DNA of 64,000 nt from a virus (IMGVR_UViG_3300042502_001732:79933-143932); one strand, 5' to 3'; shown: positions 24,361-32,778, numbered from the stretch's first letter. The notes: generated by a model not told the origin, from the letters alone. Program-made: numbers and translations.

Positions 24361-24621
24361 TTAAATTTCTATATGAGGAGGTTGTTCATTTGTCCACACT
24401 ACTTCATCTCTCATTTGCTTAGGCTGTAGCAATTTATCAACGACTGCCATAGCTTCTTCTTTAGAGCTAAACCAGCTCTTATAATTAGCAACACCATCGA
24501 CGCCTAAAATAAAGGAGTTGTTAAGTATGTCAAGCCAGAAGCATAAAACCTTTCGCTCTACATGATAGGTCTCTTTGCTATCAAATCTTAATCTTCTTTT
24601 AATAATTCGATATGTTGCCAT
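24361..24621 (-). CDS. YRIVER-related protein, 86 aa
   Basis: MATYRIIKRRLRFDSKETYH with VERKVLCFWLD; a longer, diverged member of the family at 22895. Confidence 0.6.
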   Translation of the reverse strand: MATYRIIKRRLRFDSKETYHVERKVLCFWLDILNNSFILGVDGVANYKSWFSSKEEAMAVVDKLLQPKQMRDEVVWTNEQPPHIEI

Positions 24622-24625
24622 AATT

Positions 24626-25015
24626 TTAGTCTTCGTCGCTATAAGCCTCAGCTAGTTTCTTAGCCGCAATTTCATATACCTCAAAGAAAGTATCGCGATC
24701 TTCTTTGGAGAGATCAAGCAAACGCTCACCAATAGTTGAAAGCTCAGTACAATCCTCTTTAGGATTCCACTCTATTTGAGCAATTGAATTGCATACTTCT
24801 TCAATAGTAAAACAAGATTTGCCTATAGTACAGTTATCCTTTCTTATAACACCGTTACCACAATCTTCCCAGCCATCATTAAGATACTCTTCTAGCTTAC
24901 CATAATACCTACACGGATAGTATTGCACTATATCGAGTATATGATGCGCATTAGCAGGAGGCTTACCAATATAAGCAGGGCTCTTTGCTCCAAAGTTGTT
25001 AATTCTAATCTTCAT
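24626..25015 (-). CDS. Unknown 129-residue protein
   Basis: Start at 25015 (MKIRINNFGAK); upstream codons overlap the previous gene. Contains several Cys (YYPCRYYG, EDCGNG, DNCTIGKSCF). Acidic C-terminus. Confidence 0.55.
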   Translation of the reverse strand: MKIRINNFGAKSPAYIGKPPANAHHILDIVQYYPCRYYGKLEEYLNDGWEDCGNGVIRKDNCTIGKSCFTIEEVCNSIAQIEWNPKEDCTELSTIGERLLDLSKEDRDTFFEVYEIAAKKLAEAYSDED

Positions 25016-25325
25016 AGTTTTGTTCAGGTATGTTATTGTTGAAGAGTTCACGCCAACGATTCACCGCAGCCTTTTCAGCAGTAAACAAATAATCGCGATC
25101 ATTCATATAATCAAAGTTATCCGTAAAATAGCCAAGTGCGTGATAGAGCGCATGTCCAGCATCAGTTAACTTTTGATTGAGTTCTCCTACAGGCTCGCAT
25201 GCATAACACGCTCCTTGAAAGCCATTGCGAAGTTTATAATTTTCTTCCTTGAGAGAATCAATCTCTTGTTGTAATTCAGCAAATCTGCAGTCAAGCACTT
25301 CACGCAATGAGTCTAGTCTATTCAT
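25005..25325 (-). CDS. Coiled-coil protein, 106 aa
   Basis: Start at 25325 (MNRLDSLREVLDCRF). Heptad region then YKLRNGFQGACYACEP and a helical region. Overlaps the next gene by 11 bases. Confidence 0.55.
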   Translation of the reverse strand: MNRLDSLREVLDCRFAELQQEIDSLKEENYKLRNGFQGACYACEPVGELNQKLTDAGHALYHALGYFTDNFDYMNDRDYLFTAEKAAVNRWRELFNNNIPEQNYED

Positions 25326-25326
25326 G

Positions 25327-25494
25327 TTATGCTCCTGGTTTTGATCCAACTGCGATCTGAGATTTGAAAGATTCTCCACAAAATTCGAAACTCATCACAT
25401 CTCCGAATGGTCCTTCTTCGATGCCAGAAAATTTCACCTCGTCGGTTGAAATCCAACCCCATTGCCCAGCGCAAACCCAAGTTTTTTGTTTCAT
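25327..25494 (-). CDS. Unknown 55-residue protein
   Basis: MKQKTWVCAGQWGWISTDEV ... SKPGA-TAA; small beta-rich domain. Tightly packed between neighbours. Confidence 0.5.
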   Translation of the reverse strand: MKQKTWVCAGQWGWISTDEVKFSGIEEGPFGDVMSFEFCGESFKSQIAVGSKPGA

Positions 25495-25500
25495 ATTCAT

Positions 25501-25830
25501 TTATTCGATGACATCATTTACAGTTTCAACCTTTTCCCATCCAACCATCTTGCATTTATAGAGGGTGTCATTGATGCCAACTACGTCTCCGCGAGAGAGC
25601 GCATACAGTTTTGCATCAGCAAATGTCTGACGCACAAACATCTGCTCAGCGTCAAGAAAACTTTCTGGAGCATTGGTCGCTTCGAACAGCCATTCCAGCA
25701 TGTCATCGGCTCGCATGCAGCGAAATGTGATGTGTCGTTGGCGATCGTCAGCGTCATCGACAAATCGGTTATTGAGGCTACGATAGAGTGAAACTGTGGC
25801 TACGGCAGAGGTAATATCAGTGGTGGTCAT
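25501..25830 (-). CDS. Unknown 109-residue protein
   Basis: The start at 25830 (MTTTDITSAVATVSLYRSLN) lies at the end of the early leader; the longer frame reads through the promoter. Contains RQRHITFRCMRADDMLEWLFE. Not recognised. First gene of an early transcription unit. Confidence 0.6.
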   Translation of the reverse strand: MTTTDITSAVATVSLYRSLNNRFVDDADDRQRHITFRCMRADDMLEWLFEATNAPESFLDAEQMFVRQTFADAKLYALSRGDVVGINDTLYKCKMVGWEKVETVNDVIE

Positions 25831-25833
25831 ATT

Positions 25834-25877
25834 GTTGCTTACAGGATTATTATACACTAAAACCCGCAAAAAGTACA
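25834..25877 (-). promoter_or_regulatory. Early promoter module 1
   Basis: -35 TGTACT (25872-25877), 17 bases, -10 TATAAT (25849-25854), then the leader GTAAGCAACAAT before the ATG. Upstream sits the shared A/T-rich block with AAAAAAGTTGTGTAC. Confidence 0.8.
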
Positions 25878-25934
25878 CAACTTTTTTCAAAAAAGTGAAA
25901 AAACTTCACTTTTTTCGACCTCCAGGGTCACATT

Positions 25935-27047
25935 TTAGTCAATTCCGGGTCCAGGTCTCAATCTGGTGACGTATGGAAAGCGTGGGATGCCATCTGGAGT
26001 CAGGTTGAAATAGGTGCATGTAGCATAGGTTCCACGAAGAGACTCAGCATCCTTTAAGAGCTCTTTCAAAAATGAGTGTGTACCTTTGATGTTGCTTCGG
26101 AATGTTTTGCCGTCTGGTCTTTGCAAGACCGCATAACCAGCCATGCCGCTTTTGTTACCGTTGCCTTCGCAAATTTCAACAATAAGATACTCACCATCCT
26201 GAAACTCTTTGCGCTTGAGCAGCGAGTCACTACGCTTACACTCGTATGGCGCGTCAACTCGTACCATCTGACCTTCATAGCCATCTTGCAAATAGTTTTC
26301 ATATGTCGCATCAAGTGAAATCTCGTCACACACCATAGTGGTAGGTACATTCACAATAATGTTTGGATTTAACTTGAATGCGTTTGCATAGTAAGCAGCC
26401 TGAGAAGAACGTGTCGAAAACTTTTTACTTGGGTCAACCGTATCATACCACCAAAATTGGATCTTATTGGCACACTCCTGTAGGTCTGCAGCGGATGGTT
26501 TGGTTTTTTTCACAAGACTACAAATACTATTAAAGTCATCCTTATATTTGTGAGTATAAAGCTCGCCATCAAGCACAAGATCTGGATGTGCCTTAAAAAG
26601 AGGAGCCAACTCCTGCAAGATATGCGGAATTGTGACCCAGGCCTTGCCATTTCGCGTAGTTGCCCTCTTTGCTGTGATGACTGCTCGTAAACCATCAAGC
26701 TTTGGTTGACTATAGACTGGATAGACGACACGACTTTTGCGATCTTCCCATTTTTTAGCAAGCATTGGCTCAATATAGAGACTGCGATCAATGTCAGCAA
26801 TTGACTCAAAACAACCACTTTCCTTTTTCTTTTTCCAGAGTGCTTGTGCCTCGAAAAGTGCTTGAGCTGAAATGTCGCGCTCATTTGCTCGGCCGACATT
26901 GGTGGCTTCACATGTGGTCCACAACGTGGTCACAATCTTGCCTCCGACCTTGCCATGATGGGTACGACACCGTCCATCTTCGATTTCAATCGTCCATTCT
27001 TGAATGCTCCCAGTCGATGTACGACTGTATAGTGTAGGTAATTTCAT
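25935..27047 (-). CDS. ATP-dependent DNA ligase with N-terminal WGR-like domain
   Basis: 370 residues. Residues about 8-72 (WTIEIEDGRCRTHHGKVGGK) resemble a WGR domain, which binds DNA in PARPs and some ligases. The adenylation domain follows: motif I SQPKLDGLRA with nucleophile Lys116, motif III LVLDGELY, motif IV DGYEGQMVR and motif V LLKRKEF; an OB-fold lies at the C-terminus. It should seal nicks using ATP. Upstream of it is the intact early module at 27.8 kb. Confidence 0.92.
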   Translation of the reverse strand: MKLPTLYSRTSTGSIQEWTIEIEDGRCRTHHGKVGGKIVTTLWTTCEATNVGRANERDISAQALFEAQALWKKKKESGCFESIADIDRSLYIEPMLAKKWEDRKSRVVYPVYSQPKLDGLRAVITAKRATTRNGKAWVTIPHILQELAPLFKAHPDLVLDGELYTHKYKDDFNSICSLVKKTKPSAADLQECANKIQFWWYDTVDPSKKFSTRSSQAAYYANAFKLNPNIIVNVPTTMVCDEISLDATYENYLQDGYEGQMVRVDAPYECKRSDSLLKRKEFQDGEYLIVEICEGNGNKSGMAGYAVLQRPDGKTFRSNIKGTHSFLKELLKDAESLRGTYATCTYFNLTPDGIPRFPYVTRLRPGPGID

Positions 27048-27065
27048 ACGATATAAAGTTGAAGT

Positions 27066-27302
27066 TTAGCGCATGCCACGAACATAGTCCTTTTCACGAA
27101 GTTTGTGATAGGTGCGTTCAAGAGTCTTCATTCCAGTATGGGTGCATACAATCCAACCGTCTGGTTGACGAGTAAACGTCCATGCTGCTCCAATGCCAAA
27201 TCGTCCTCGTTTTGTATAGATACCAAGGGCTTCGGCTGGGGTGCGAGCAAGTATTGTTGCTTCTCCACCAGTTTTCGTCTTTACAATGTATTCTTTGTCC
27301 AT
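27066..27302 (-). CDS. Unknown 78-residue protein
   Basis: The start at 27302 (MDKEYIVKTKTGGEATILAR) avoids overlap with its upstream neighbour. Contains ARTPAEALGIYTKRGRFGIG. Could be a small regulator of the ligase unit; no evidence beyond position. Confidence 0.55.
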   Translation of the reverse strand: MDKEYIVKTKTGGEATILARTPAEALGIYTKRGRFGIGAAWTFTRQPDGWIVCTHTGMKTLERTYHKLREKDYVRGMR

Positions 27303-27321
27303 ATTTTTGTGTGTTGAGAGA

Positions 27322-27813
27322 TTAGAGAGCATAGACTCGGCTGTGTTTGCTCTTGCAGATGACCTCGCCTGTAAATTGACCTTCTAGATAACGGGCTCGT
27401 AGTGTGCCAGCAGCGGTGTCTTGGACTCGCTGCATAAGTAGAGCGCCTTCATAGTTAGAACTTTTGAATAGTCCACCAACTGGAATCGCGCTCAAAAACC
27501 AACGTAACTTTCGTGGTGTCGCCTTGGTTGGTTTGAAGAGGTGATGAAAGCGAACCGAAGTGGGGGACCAGCCAGAATGTTTGAGAACTTCAAGCACAAT
27601 GAGTGGTTCGTACCATTGCTCTTGAATTATGTCAGTGACACGATAGAGTGTGATGTCATCTGCAACGTTGCTGTCTTTGATGATGTCTCCAATGCGAACG
27701 TCTTGCTCAGAGATATGAGCTTCATAATCAGCGAGGGCAAGTTCTGCAGCCTCTGCTAATGTGGCGGAGTATTCTTCGGGACTGACTTCTGAGGCGTAGT
27801 AGGTGGTGGTCAT
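27322..27813 (-). CDS. Unknown 163-residue protein
   Basis: The start at 27813 (MTTTYYASEVSPEEYSATLA) lies directly after the early leader. The opening is similar to the 25501 gene (MTTTD). Not recognised. Confidence 0.6.
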   Translation of the reverse strand: MTTTYYASEVSPEEYSATLAEAAELALADYEAHISEQDVRIGDIIKDSNVADDITLYRVTDIIQEQWYEPLIVLEVLKHSGWSPTSVRFHHLFKPTKATPRKLRWFLSAIPVGGLFKSSNYEGALLMQRVQDTAAGTLRARYLEGQFTGEVICKSKHSRVYAL

Positions 27814-27815
27814 AT

Positions 27816-27860
27816 TGTTGCTTACATGGTTATTATAGCATAAACCACGACAAAAGTACA
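27816..27860 (-). promoter_or_regulatory. Early promoter module 2
   Basis: -35 TGTACT at 27855-27860, 17-base spacer, TATAAT at 27832-27837, leader AACCATGTAAGCAACA. Drives the ligase unit. Shares about 100 bases with the modules at 35.0, 39.8, 53.3 and 60.6 kb. Confidence 0.85.
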
Positions 27861-27942
27861 CAACTTTTTTCAAAAAAGTGAAAAAAGGTCCCGGGCAGTG
27901 TCCCCGTATAGAGAAAATGACCTCCTGGAGGCCTAAAAAAGC

Positions 27943-28545
27943 TCACAATTGAGGGATATCTGTACGGAGATATCGAAAAAGCTCTAGGGTTTGACGAATA
28001 TCATAGGCAGCATCATGCGCGGCAGACTCATCCCATCCTAATTCAGCACATTGACACAGGGTTCCAAGTTTGAAATTTGGGAGAGCGCCTCGTACCCTCA
28101 TTGTCATCCATGCGGCGGCTTGCATCACACAGATTGGTGGGTTCCAAAACCAACTGCCAAAAAACTGATCTCCATTTTTCTCAAAAAACCTACGAATAAA
28201 ATCAATATCAAAAGCAGCGTTATATGCAACAAAGTGAAGCTTGTCCTTTTTATCAAACTTATCACAATGACGTCCTAACATTTCAACTAGTTGCGAATAT
28301 GCCTCTCGAGCAGAAAGAGGCAAATCACTTAAACTTTGGAGAGTCATTCCTGTTTTTGTGAGTGCTTCGTCCTGAACGCATTCTAGAGACAGTGGACGAA
28401 ATCTCAAATCGCATTCTTCAAGAACGTTAAGATTTGTGTCAGTGATTATTCCACTAATTTGAAATATTTCATTCCGGTCACGATCAAGACCAGTTGTCTC
28501 TACGTCAAGAAAAAAATGTTTGTATCCTGTGTATTGTGTGCTCAT
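27943..28545 (-). CDS. DnaQ-like 3'-5' exonuclease (DEDDh)
   Basis: 200 residues with all exonuclease motifs: FFLDVETTGLD (Exo I), HFVAYNAAFDIDFIRRFF (Exo II) and HDAAYDIRQTLELF (Exo III, DEDDh type). Similar to RNase T or the proofreading subunit of bacterial polymerase III. Likely degrades DNA or RNA ends during takeover. Overlaps the next gene by ATGA. Confidence 0.88.
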   Translation of the reverse strand: MSTQYTGYKHFFLDVETTGLDRDRNEIFQISGIITDTNLNVLEECDLRFRPLSLECVQDEALTKTGMTLQSLSDLPLSAREAYSQLVEMLGRHCDKFDKKDKLHFVAYNAAFDIDFIRRFFEKNGDQFFGSWFWNPPICVMQAAAWMTMRVRGALPNFKLGTLCQCAELGWDESAAHDAAYDIRQTLELFRYLRTDIPQL

Positions 28546-29075
28546 GATTGTTTATAATGATATAGTTTATGAGAAAGTTGAATGTTTGATAGTAAGAGGT
28601 GAGCCTCTGGAGTTGCTGGCCGGCCTATATGAGTTGAAAATATATTATGCACCACATTTGCGACAGAGATGTCGTCATCTGTATCTAAAGAAGACGCATG
28701 TGTTTCAAACTGGAAAGCCGATCGATATCCAGTTTCTGTTTTAGGATTTTGCGCGGCATACATCCAAGTTTGAGACTCTGGGTCCGAACAAACATATTCC
28801 CATAATTTTCCATAGTTGCACCATATTGCACTGATAATATATTCACGCACATTTATAGCGGTGTTGTTATAGTTTTTATACAGCGAGCACAACAATATTC
28901 CAGAACTTATAATCTCGTGAGTGTGGTTACATAGACCTCCAACATATGAGTATGGAGAGTCTGGTTCCAGACTCAAAGGACATGTCAAAAAGGTTGGTGA
29001 GTCAAGTACCGGGAGACAATAATCCACAGTATTTGAGTCCTCACACAGCTTTTTAAGTTCATCTAGTGTTAACAT
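28542..29075 (-). CDS. Possible HD-domain-like protein
   Basis: 177 residues. GGLCNHTHEIISSG followed 30-40 residues later by AIWCNYGKLWEY recalls the GGLxxHT ... ALLHDIGK pattern of HD phosphohydrolases, but the HD pair is replaced (CN). Whether it is active is doubtful. Translationally coupled to the exonuclease. Confidence 0.45.
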   Translation of the reverse strand: MLTLDELKKLCEDSNTVDYCLPVLDSPTFLTCPLSLEPDSPYSYVGGLCNHTHEIISSGILLCSLYKNYNNTAINVREYIISAIWCNYGKLWEYVCSDPESQTWMYAAQNPKTETGYRSAFQFETHASSLDTDDDISVANVVHNIFSTHIGRPATPEAHLLLSNIQLSHKLYHYKQS

Positions 29076-29081
29076 ATTTTT

Positions 29082-29345
29082 TTAAAATTCAGCCGCATAT
29101 GGCATGCCATCACCACCTCTAAACACATAACCATTTACATATTGAGGATCAGGATCAAACCCATGTGCAACCGGAGTAATTGTTGGCCGGCGATATGAGC
29201 GATAACAATTGTATGGTCGGTACGTAGATAATGAGTGTGAACCAGAATATCTATAGTAACCAACCGATGAATAGCCGGTTGGAGTATATTCGACAACACA
29301 ACTCGTTAAACAAATTGATAGCAGTGCAACTATTAAACGTTTCAT
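29082..29345 (-). CDS. Lipoprotein, 87 aa
   Basis: The start at 29345 (MKRLIVALLSICLTSCVVEY) gives a signal peptide with lipobox LTSC (Cys16). The mature part is rich in Tyr, Ser and Arg. Probably anchored in a cell membrane; role unknown. Confidence 0.7.
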   Translation of the reverse strand: MKRLIVALLSICLTSCVVEYTPTGYSSVGYYRYSGSHSLSTYRPYNCYRSYRRPTITPVAHGFDPDPQYVNGYVFRGGDGMPYAAEF

Positions 29346-29346
29346 A

Positions 29347-29508
29347 TTAAAGGCTTTCATCAACATTTACAAACCCTTCATCAATCAAGTAAGAAACTAT
29401 AGTTTGTAGTGTCACCAAATCTGGAAGTGGATCCAATGTAAAACAGCCATTGACATAATAGACATCATGACCGCGAAGGTGAGCAATAAAATTTGATTTG
29501 TCATTCAT
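29347..29508 (-). CDS. Unknown 53-residue protein
   Basis: MNDKSNFIAHLRGHDVYYVN ... ESL-TAA; ATGA overlap with the membrane protein upstream. Confidence 0.55.
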   Translation of the reverse strand: MNDKSNFIAHLRGHDVYYVNGCFTLDPLPDLVTLQTIVSYLIDEGFVNVDESL

Positions 29509-29753
29509 GCAGTCAAAAAGATATACAGTGTCATAAGAATCAAAATGATCATAGTAATGCCCTGTAAAGCTTTAGGCGACAACATTTCGACTATGCATAA
29601 TGCTGCAAAAATTTTTAGATTATGAAAATCTTTATTAAAAATTTTAGTAATTGCCCAATCCGTCCACAGCACTTGTAGATATATTCCAAATGCTACAATT
29701 GCAAAAAAAGCAACTATGAATGCAAACGCCAGCGGCTTAGATATAACTTTCAT
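29505..29753 (-). CDS. Small membrane protein, 82 aa
   Basis: Two hydrophobic segments (about residues 8-27 and 58-80). Unknown role. Confidence 0.6.
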   Translation of the reverse strand: MKVISKPLAFAFIVAFFAIVAFGIYLQVLWTDWAITKIFNKDFHNLKIFAALCIVEMLSPKALQGITMIILILMTLYIFLTA

Positions 29754-29758
29754 ATGAC

Positions 29759-29953
29759 TTAAGACTGAGCACTAGCCAATTCCTTCAACTCATTTTCTAA
29801 AACATCAACTACTCTCTCGAGCGTGAGGTTTTCAGTTTGAAGGTCAAGTGCTTCGGCATAGCGGCCATCGGGCAAAATCTCAGCAATATCCTGTAGATTA
29901 GAGGCAATATCAGCATTAAACTGAGCGATTAGTTTCTGTAGTGTATTTTTCAT
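29759..29953 (-). CDS. Unknown 64-residue helical protein
   Basis: Acidic helical hairpin with heptads (LTLERVVDVLENELKELA). Tight spacing to both neighbours. Confidence 0.55.
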   Translation of the reverse strand: MKNTLQKLIAQFNADIASNLQDIAEILPDGRYAEALDLQTENLTLERVVDVLENELKELASAQS

Positions 29954-29956
29954 AGA

Positions 29957-30103
29957 TTAGTCTTCAAGTGTAAATGCAACCAAGCACAGCATTGCGGCAA
30001 AAATAGGGGAGCCCCCAATGAGTGCAAATAATGCACCAATATAGAGCAATTTACGATGATTGCTGTTTGACATATTTTCTATACGTTCTAGTAGTGTTTT
30101 CAT
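29957..30103 (-). CDS. 48-residue membrane peptide
   Basis: MKTLLERIENMSNSNHRKLL then a hydrophobic helix and ED-TAA; one transmembrane segment. ATGA overlap with the gene upstream. Confidence 0.55.
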   Translation of the reverse strand: MKTLLERIENMSNSNHRKLLYIGALFALIGGSPIFAAMLCLVAFTLED

Positions 30104-30309
30104 GCAGGTGTTTTCTTATTACGTTTTTTAGCCTCAATGCTGGCAATCTCTTCCTCCAAGGACCGTATGATGCCGTCATAGCTATGAATAACGGCACCGA
30201 CATTATAACCGGCTCGTTTAATAAAAAACCCGCCAGAACCGTCTACCAGGGCTTCACGACTTTTGAGGTGAAGCTCAAGGTCAGTCTTTAGTGTTTCGAG
30301 GTGTGTCAT
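30100..30309 (-). CDS. Unknown 69-residue protein
   Basis: The start at 30309 (MTHLETLKTDLELHL) follows the early leader. Helical ends with a glycine-rich middle (DGSGGFFIKRAGYN). Heads the unit going to the left. Confidence 0.55.
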   Translation of the reverse strand: MTHLETLKTDLELHLKSREALVDGSGGFFIKRAGYNVGAVIHSYDGIIRSLEEEIASIEAKKRNKKTPA

Positions 30310-30356
30310 ATTGTTGCTTACATGACTATTATACCACAAAACTCACGATTTGTACA
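30310..30356 (-). promoter_or_regulatory. Early promoter module 3
   Basis: TGTACA at 30351-30356, 17 bases, TATAAT at 30328-30333, then CATGTAAGCAACAAT-ATG. Confidence 0.8.
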
Positions 30357-30374
30357 CAACCTTTTTCACAAAAG

Positions 30375-30574
30375 TGCATAAAATTCTCGACAAAATAAGA
30401 AAAATGTCTAATCTGGCATTAACTCAACACTATTTATCCGTTCCGGAACCTTCGGGCATAGTTTGGATAGGTCCTTATTTATGCTTGTCTTTTTTGGGGT
30501 TTTCTATGTACCATAGATTTATCTATATAGAAAACCATAGAAAACCCCCAAAAAAGTGAAAAAAGTTTATTTTT
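30375..30574. other. Non-coding spacer with a large inverted repeat
   Basis: No gene seen. At about 30488-30556 the arms TTTTTTGGGGTTTTCTATG and CATAGAAAACCCCCAAAAAA form a long stem around 25 bases. It lies just downstream of phoH and may protect or end its transcript, although there is no ordinary U-run. Confidence 0.5.
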
Positions 30575-31336
30575 TTATGCTTCAAGCACCTGTACAATAT
30601 AGCGTAATATCTTGCTGCGTACAATTTCACTATCTCCAAACTTAAAGGTGTGTATGTTATTTTCTACAGCAGATGTATTGTTAAATCGAGAATAAACATC
30701 TGGATAGCCTGAAAGTTTACCAATATCTGACTGCTTAAGATCTCCGCAGATTACATATTTTGTATTTTTACCAAAACGGGTAAGTATCGTTACAAGCTCT
30801 GAACGTGTTAGGTTTTGTGCCTCGTCGACAATCACAACACTATCATTGAATGTAAGGCCGCGTACAAAATTTACTGGAGTGGCACTCACAACATTTGCAT
30901 TGCGAAGTTGCAGACAAGTACTCTCGTCTGTAATCTCGCGTATTTTTTCTAGACATGGCATTGCATATGGTAAAAACTTATCGTCAACCTCACCAGGCAA
31001 TGCACCAATGCTACGAGACGCGCTTTCAATTACGCTGCGTATATAGTTTATATGCTTAATCTTTTTGTCCTTAAAGAGTTCCAAGGCGGCAAGTACAGCA
31101 ATATAACTTTTAGCGCTTCCTGCAGGACCGTCAACAAATGCCATATTTGTATCGTCTGCCTTTATACAGTCATAAAATGCCTTGTGCGCCTCATTAAAGT
31201 GAAACGGCTTTTTGACTTTAAAATTAAAGCAGAAATTTAAAGCAATCGAGGACTCAATGTTAGTTGAGTCCTCGGCGAAAAGATCAGGTTTTGAAGCAGT
31301 AGCTTTTTTCTTTTTTTCTCGTTTGGCAGTGGCCAT
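30575..31336 (-). CDS. phoH: PhoH-like ATPase
   Basis: 253 residues. Walker A DGPAGSAKS (about residues 68-76) and Walker B VVIVDEAQN with RFGKNTKYVICGDLKQSD match the PhoH family, often carried by large marine and T4-like phages. The Lys/Ala-rich first 20 residues are a flexible extension. It is a P-loop ATPase possibly acting on RNA or in phosphate stress; the role in phage infection is unproven. Confidence 0.9.
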   Translation of the reverse strand: MATAKREKKKKATASKPDLFAEDSTNIESSIALNFCFNFKVKKPFHFNEAHKAFYDCIKADDTNMAFVDGPAGSAKSYIAVLAALELFKDKKIKHINYIRSVIESASRSIGALPGEVDDKFLPYAMPCLEKIREITDESTCLQLRNANVVSATPVNFVRGLTFNDSVVIVDEAQNLTRSELVTILTRFGKNTKYVICGDLKQSDIGKLSGYPDVYSRFNNTSAVENNIHTFKFGDSEIVRSKILRYIVQVLEA

Positions 31337-31398
31337 AATTTTATTTGTGTGTTGTTATTGTTGGTGTTACCATGGTATAATACATCACTCCATTAAAA

Positions 31399-32163
31399 TT
31401 AAGATTTTTTAGGTACGTCTGTGTCTAATTCGCTGCTGAGTGCAAGTGTGGTTGCGCGTTGTGAGTCATAACGTGCGCTTTCGATCCATGTTCCATTAAA
31501 GGTTGTCATTCCATTTTTAACCTTTAATAACTTTGTTGCTGTTTTAGCATCATAGCCTTTGTGCTGCACCACATAGTCAATGAGTGGTACTTCTGTTCCA
31601 GCTATAGCAAATATTGGAGCAGGAGTAACTGTTTTAACTTCACTACCTTGTACAAGTGAGATGAACCAATCCTTTTTAACCTTTTTGCCAGGACAGGTTT
31701 TACTTGTCTTTGGGTCATCGCGATGAAACTTTAATGTGTTTTCATTAACTGGCATGTCTAGCCAATTGAAGAGCGCCTTTGTAATTGCAGCTGTATTTTT
31801 TATGCATGCTAATCCACGACCAGTTAGTGGATCTTCACTGTCATAGTCTCCAAGTATTTCGATGCCTATAGAGTTACGATTAAATGAAACTGCATGTATG
31901 CCAGGAACATTCAGTGGGGTCATGCCAAAGATTTGATCCTCGTCAACAAAAAGATGCGGTCCACGATTCCAACCGAGTGATTGGTAATATGCCTTTATGT
32001 TTAAGATATGTTGAGCGAGCAGACCACTCTTGCGCTGCGCCAATGAAGGTGCACCTGTGTGGTGTATAGTAACGCTCTTTACATATGCAGGCTTTTTAAG
32101 CGTGCTTAGATATTCTTTAAATGACTCTACTGTCCAAACTTTACCAACGTTTGCGTATGACAT
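31399..32163 (-). CDS. Endolysin: N-acetylmuramoyl-L-alanine amidase (amidase_2)
   Basis: 254 residues. The amidase_2 core runs from about residue 28 to 175: VTIHHTGAPS (first zinc His), the NRGPHLFVDEDQI block, GIEILGDYD, and FHRDDPKTSKTCPG (later His and Cys ligands). A C-terminal part (about 190-254, with VDYVVQHKGYDAKTATKLL) may bind the cell wall. Cuts the amide bond between muramic acid and peptide. It ends the lysis cassette; AATAAATAA upstream resembles a late promoter. Confidence 0.9.
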   Translation of the reverse strand: MSYANVGKVWTVESFKEYLSTLKKPAYVKSVTIHHTGAPSLAQRKSGLLAQHILNIKAYYQSLGWNRGPHLFVDEDQIFGMTPLNVPGIHAVSFNRNSIGIEILGDYDSEDPLTGRGLACIKNTAAITKALFNWLDMPVNENTLKFHRDDPKTSKTCPGKKVKKDWFISLVQGSEVKTVTPAPIFAIAGTEVPLIDYVVQHKGYDAKTATKLLKVKNGMTTFNGTWIESARYDSQRATTLALSSELDTDVPKKS

Positions 32164-32168
32164 AACTT

Positions 32169-32408
32169 TTATTTATTAGAATTTCCTATAATTATTGCTC
32201 TGCGATAGCTATAGTCGCTATGAAATTTTTGACCACGCCCAATGAGTGTTCCTTCAGCAAAGGTGTATTGTTTTCCTTCAATGAGGGTAACTGTCACCGG
32301 ATCATAGAGCGCCGAGGCGTTCAAGCTTTCGTTTTTTTCTCGTTGCGAGTCGTTCAATCCGCAACTTTGCAGCAGGATCACCAGTGGCAGCAAGCTTATC
32401 AATTTCAT
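32169..32408 (-). CDS. Outer-membrane spanin-like lipoprotein (o-spanin)
   Basis: 79 residues. LLPLVILLQSC provides a lipoprotein signal with Cys16. Its start lies inside the upstream i-spanin-like gene in another frame (overlap about 107 bases), the classic nested Rz/Rz1 arrangement. It would sit in the outer membrane and pair with the i-spanin to fuse the membranes at lysis. Confidence 0.7.
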   Translation of the reverse strand: MKLISLLPLVILLQSCGLNDSQREKNESLNASALYDPVTVTLIEGKQYTFAEGTLIGRGQKFHSDYSYRRAIIIGNSNK

Positions 32409-32502
32409 CTTCGATTCGATCTATTTCAGACTCTCGTTGCCATGCCACCCATGATGCATAGGCATTGCATGCAGCGGCAATGGCAATGAGCAGTGTGTTC
32501 AT
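32302..32502 (-). CDS. Inner-membrane spanin-like protein (i-spanin)
   Basis: 66 residues: N-terminal hydrophobic helix (LLIAIAAACNAYASWVAW) then a charged coiled coil (ESEIDRIEDEIDKLA ... ATRKKRKLERL). This is the Rz layout. It begins directly after the holin-like gene with no gap. Confidence 0.65.
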   Translation of the reverse strand: MNTLLIAIAAACNAYASWVAWQRESEIDRIEDEIDKLAATGDPAAKLRIERLATRKKRKLERLGAL

Positions 32503-32691
32503 TTATTCACCTTTATCTTTAGCCTTGCCAAAGTTTAATGCAAGAAAGTCAATGACTGCATAGAGCTTTGCAATGGCTGTTCCAGGAGCAGGCGTGGGAG
32601 TTGCTGCAGCGATTGCACTAGCAAGAGCAATAACAGCGGTTGCGATTCCAAACCAGCTTTGTGTCTGTACGAAGTTTATGAGTAGTTCCAT
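32503..32691 (-). CDS. Holin-like small membrane protein
   Basis: 62 residues with one clear membrane helix (WFGIATAVIALASAIAAAT) and a C-terminal YAVIDFLALNFGKAK seen in many phage lysis cassettes. First gene after the late promoter at 32741. Confidence 0.6.
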   Translation of the reverse strand: MELLINFVQTQSWFGIATAVIALASAIAAATPTPAPGTAIAKLYAVIDFLALNFGKAKDKGE

Positions 32692-32740
32692 ATGCTTTAG
32701 TATTTGTTATTAGGCATAATATAGAGTCATTCACTAGTTG

Positions 32741-32748
32741 TATTTATA
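32741..32748 (-). promoter_or_regulatory. Late promoter of the lysis cassette
   Basis: TATAAATA on the minus strand about 50 bases before the holin-like ATG, right after a terminator, so lysis genes would be switched on late as in T4. Confidence 0.7.
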
Positions 32749-32778
32749 CAAAAAGGCATATCAAAAAATGATATGCCT
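32749..32778 (-). terminator. Terminator between the upstream unit and the lysis cassette
   Basis: AGGCATATCA / TGATATGCCT stem with a short loop and TTTTTG on the minus strand. Confidence 0.85.

Noticed and set aside
30488-30556. Rho-independent terminator after phoH
   Set aside because: The stem is strong but lacks a U-run on either 3' side; recorded only as an inverted repeat.
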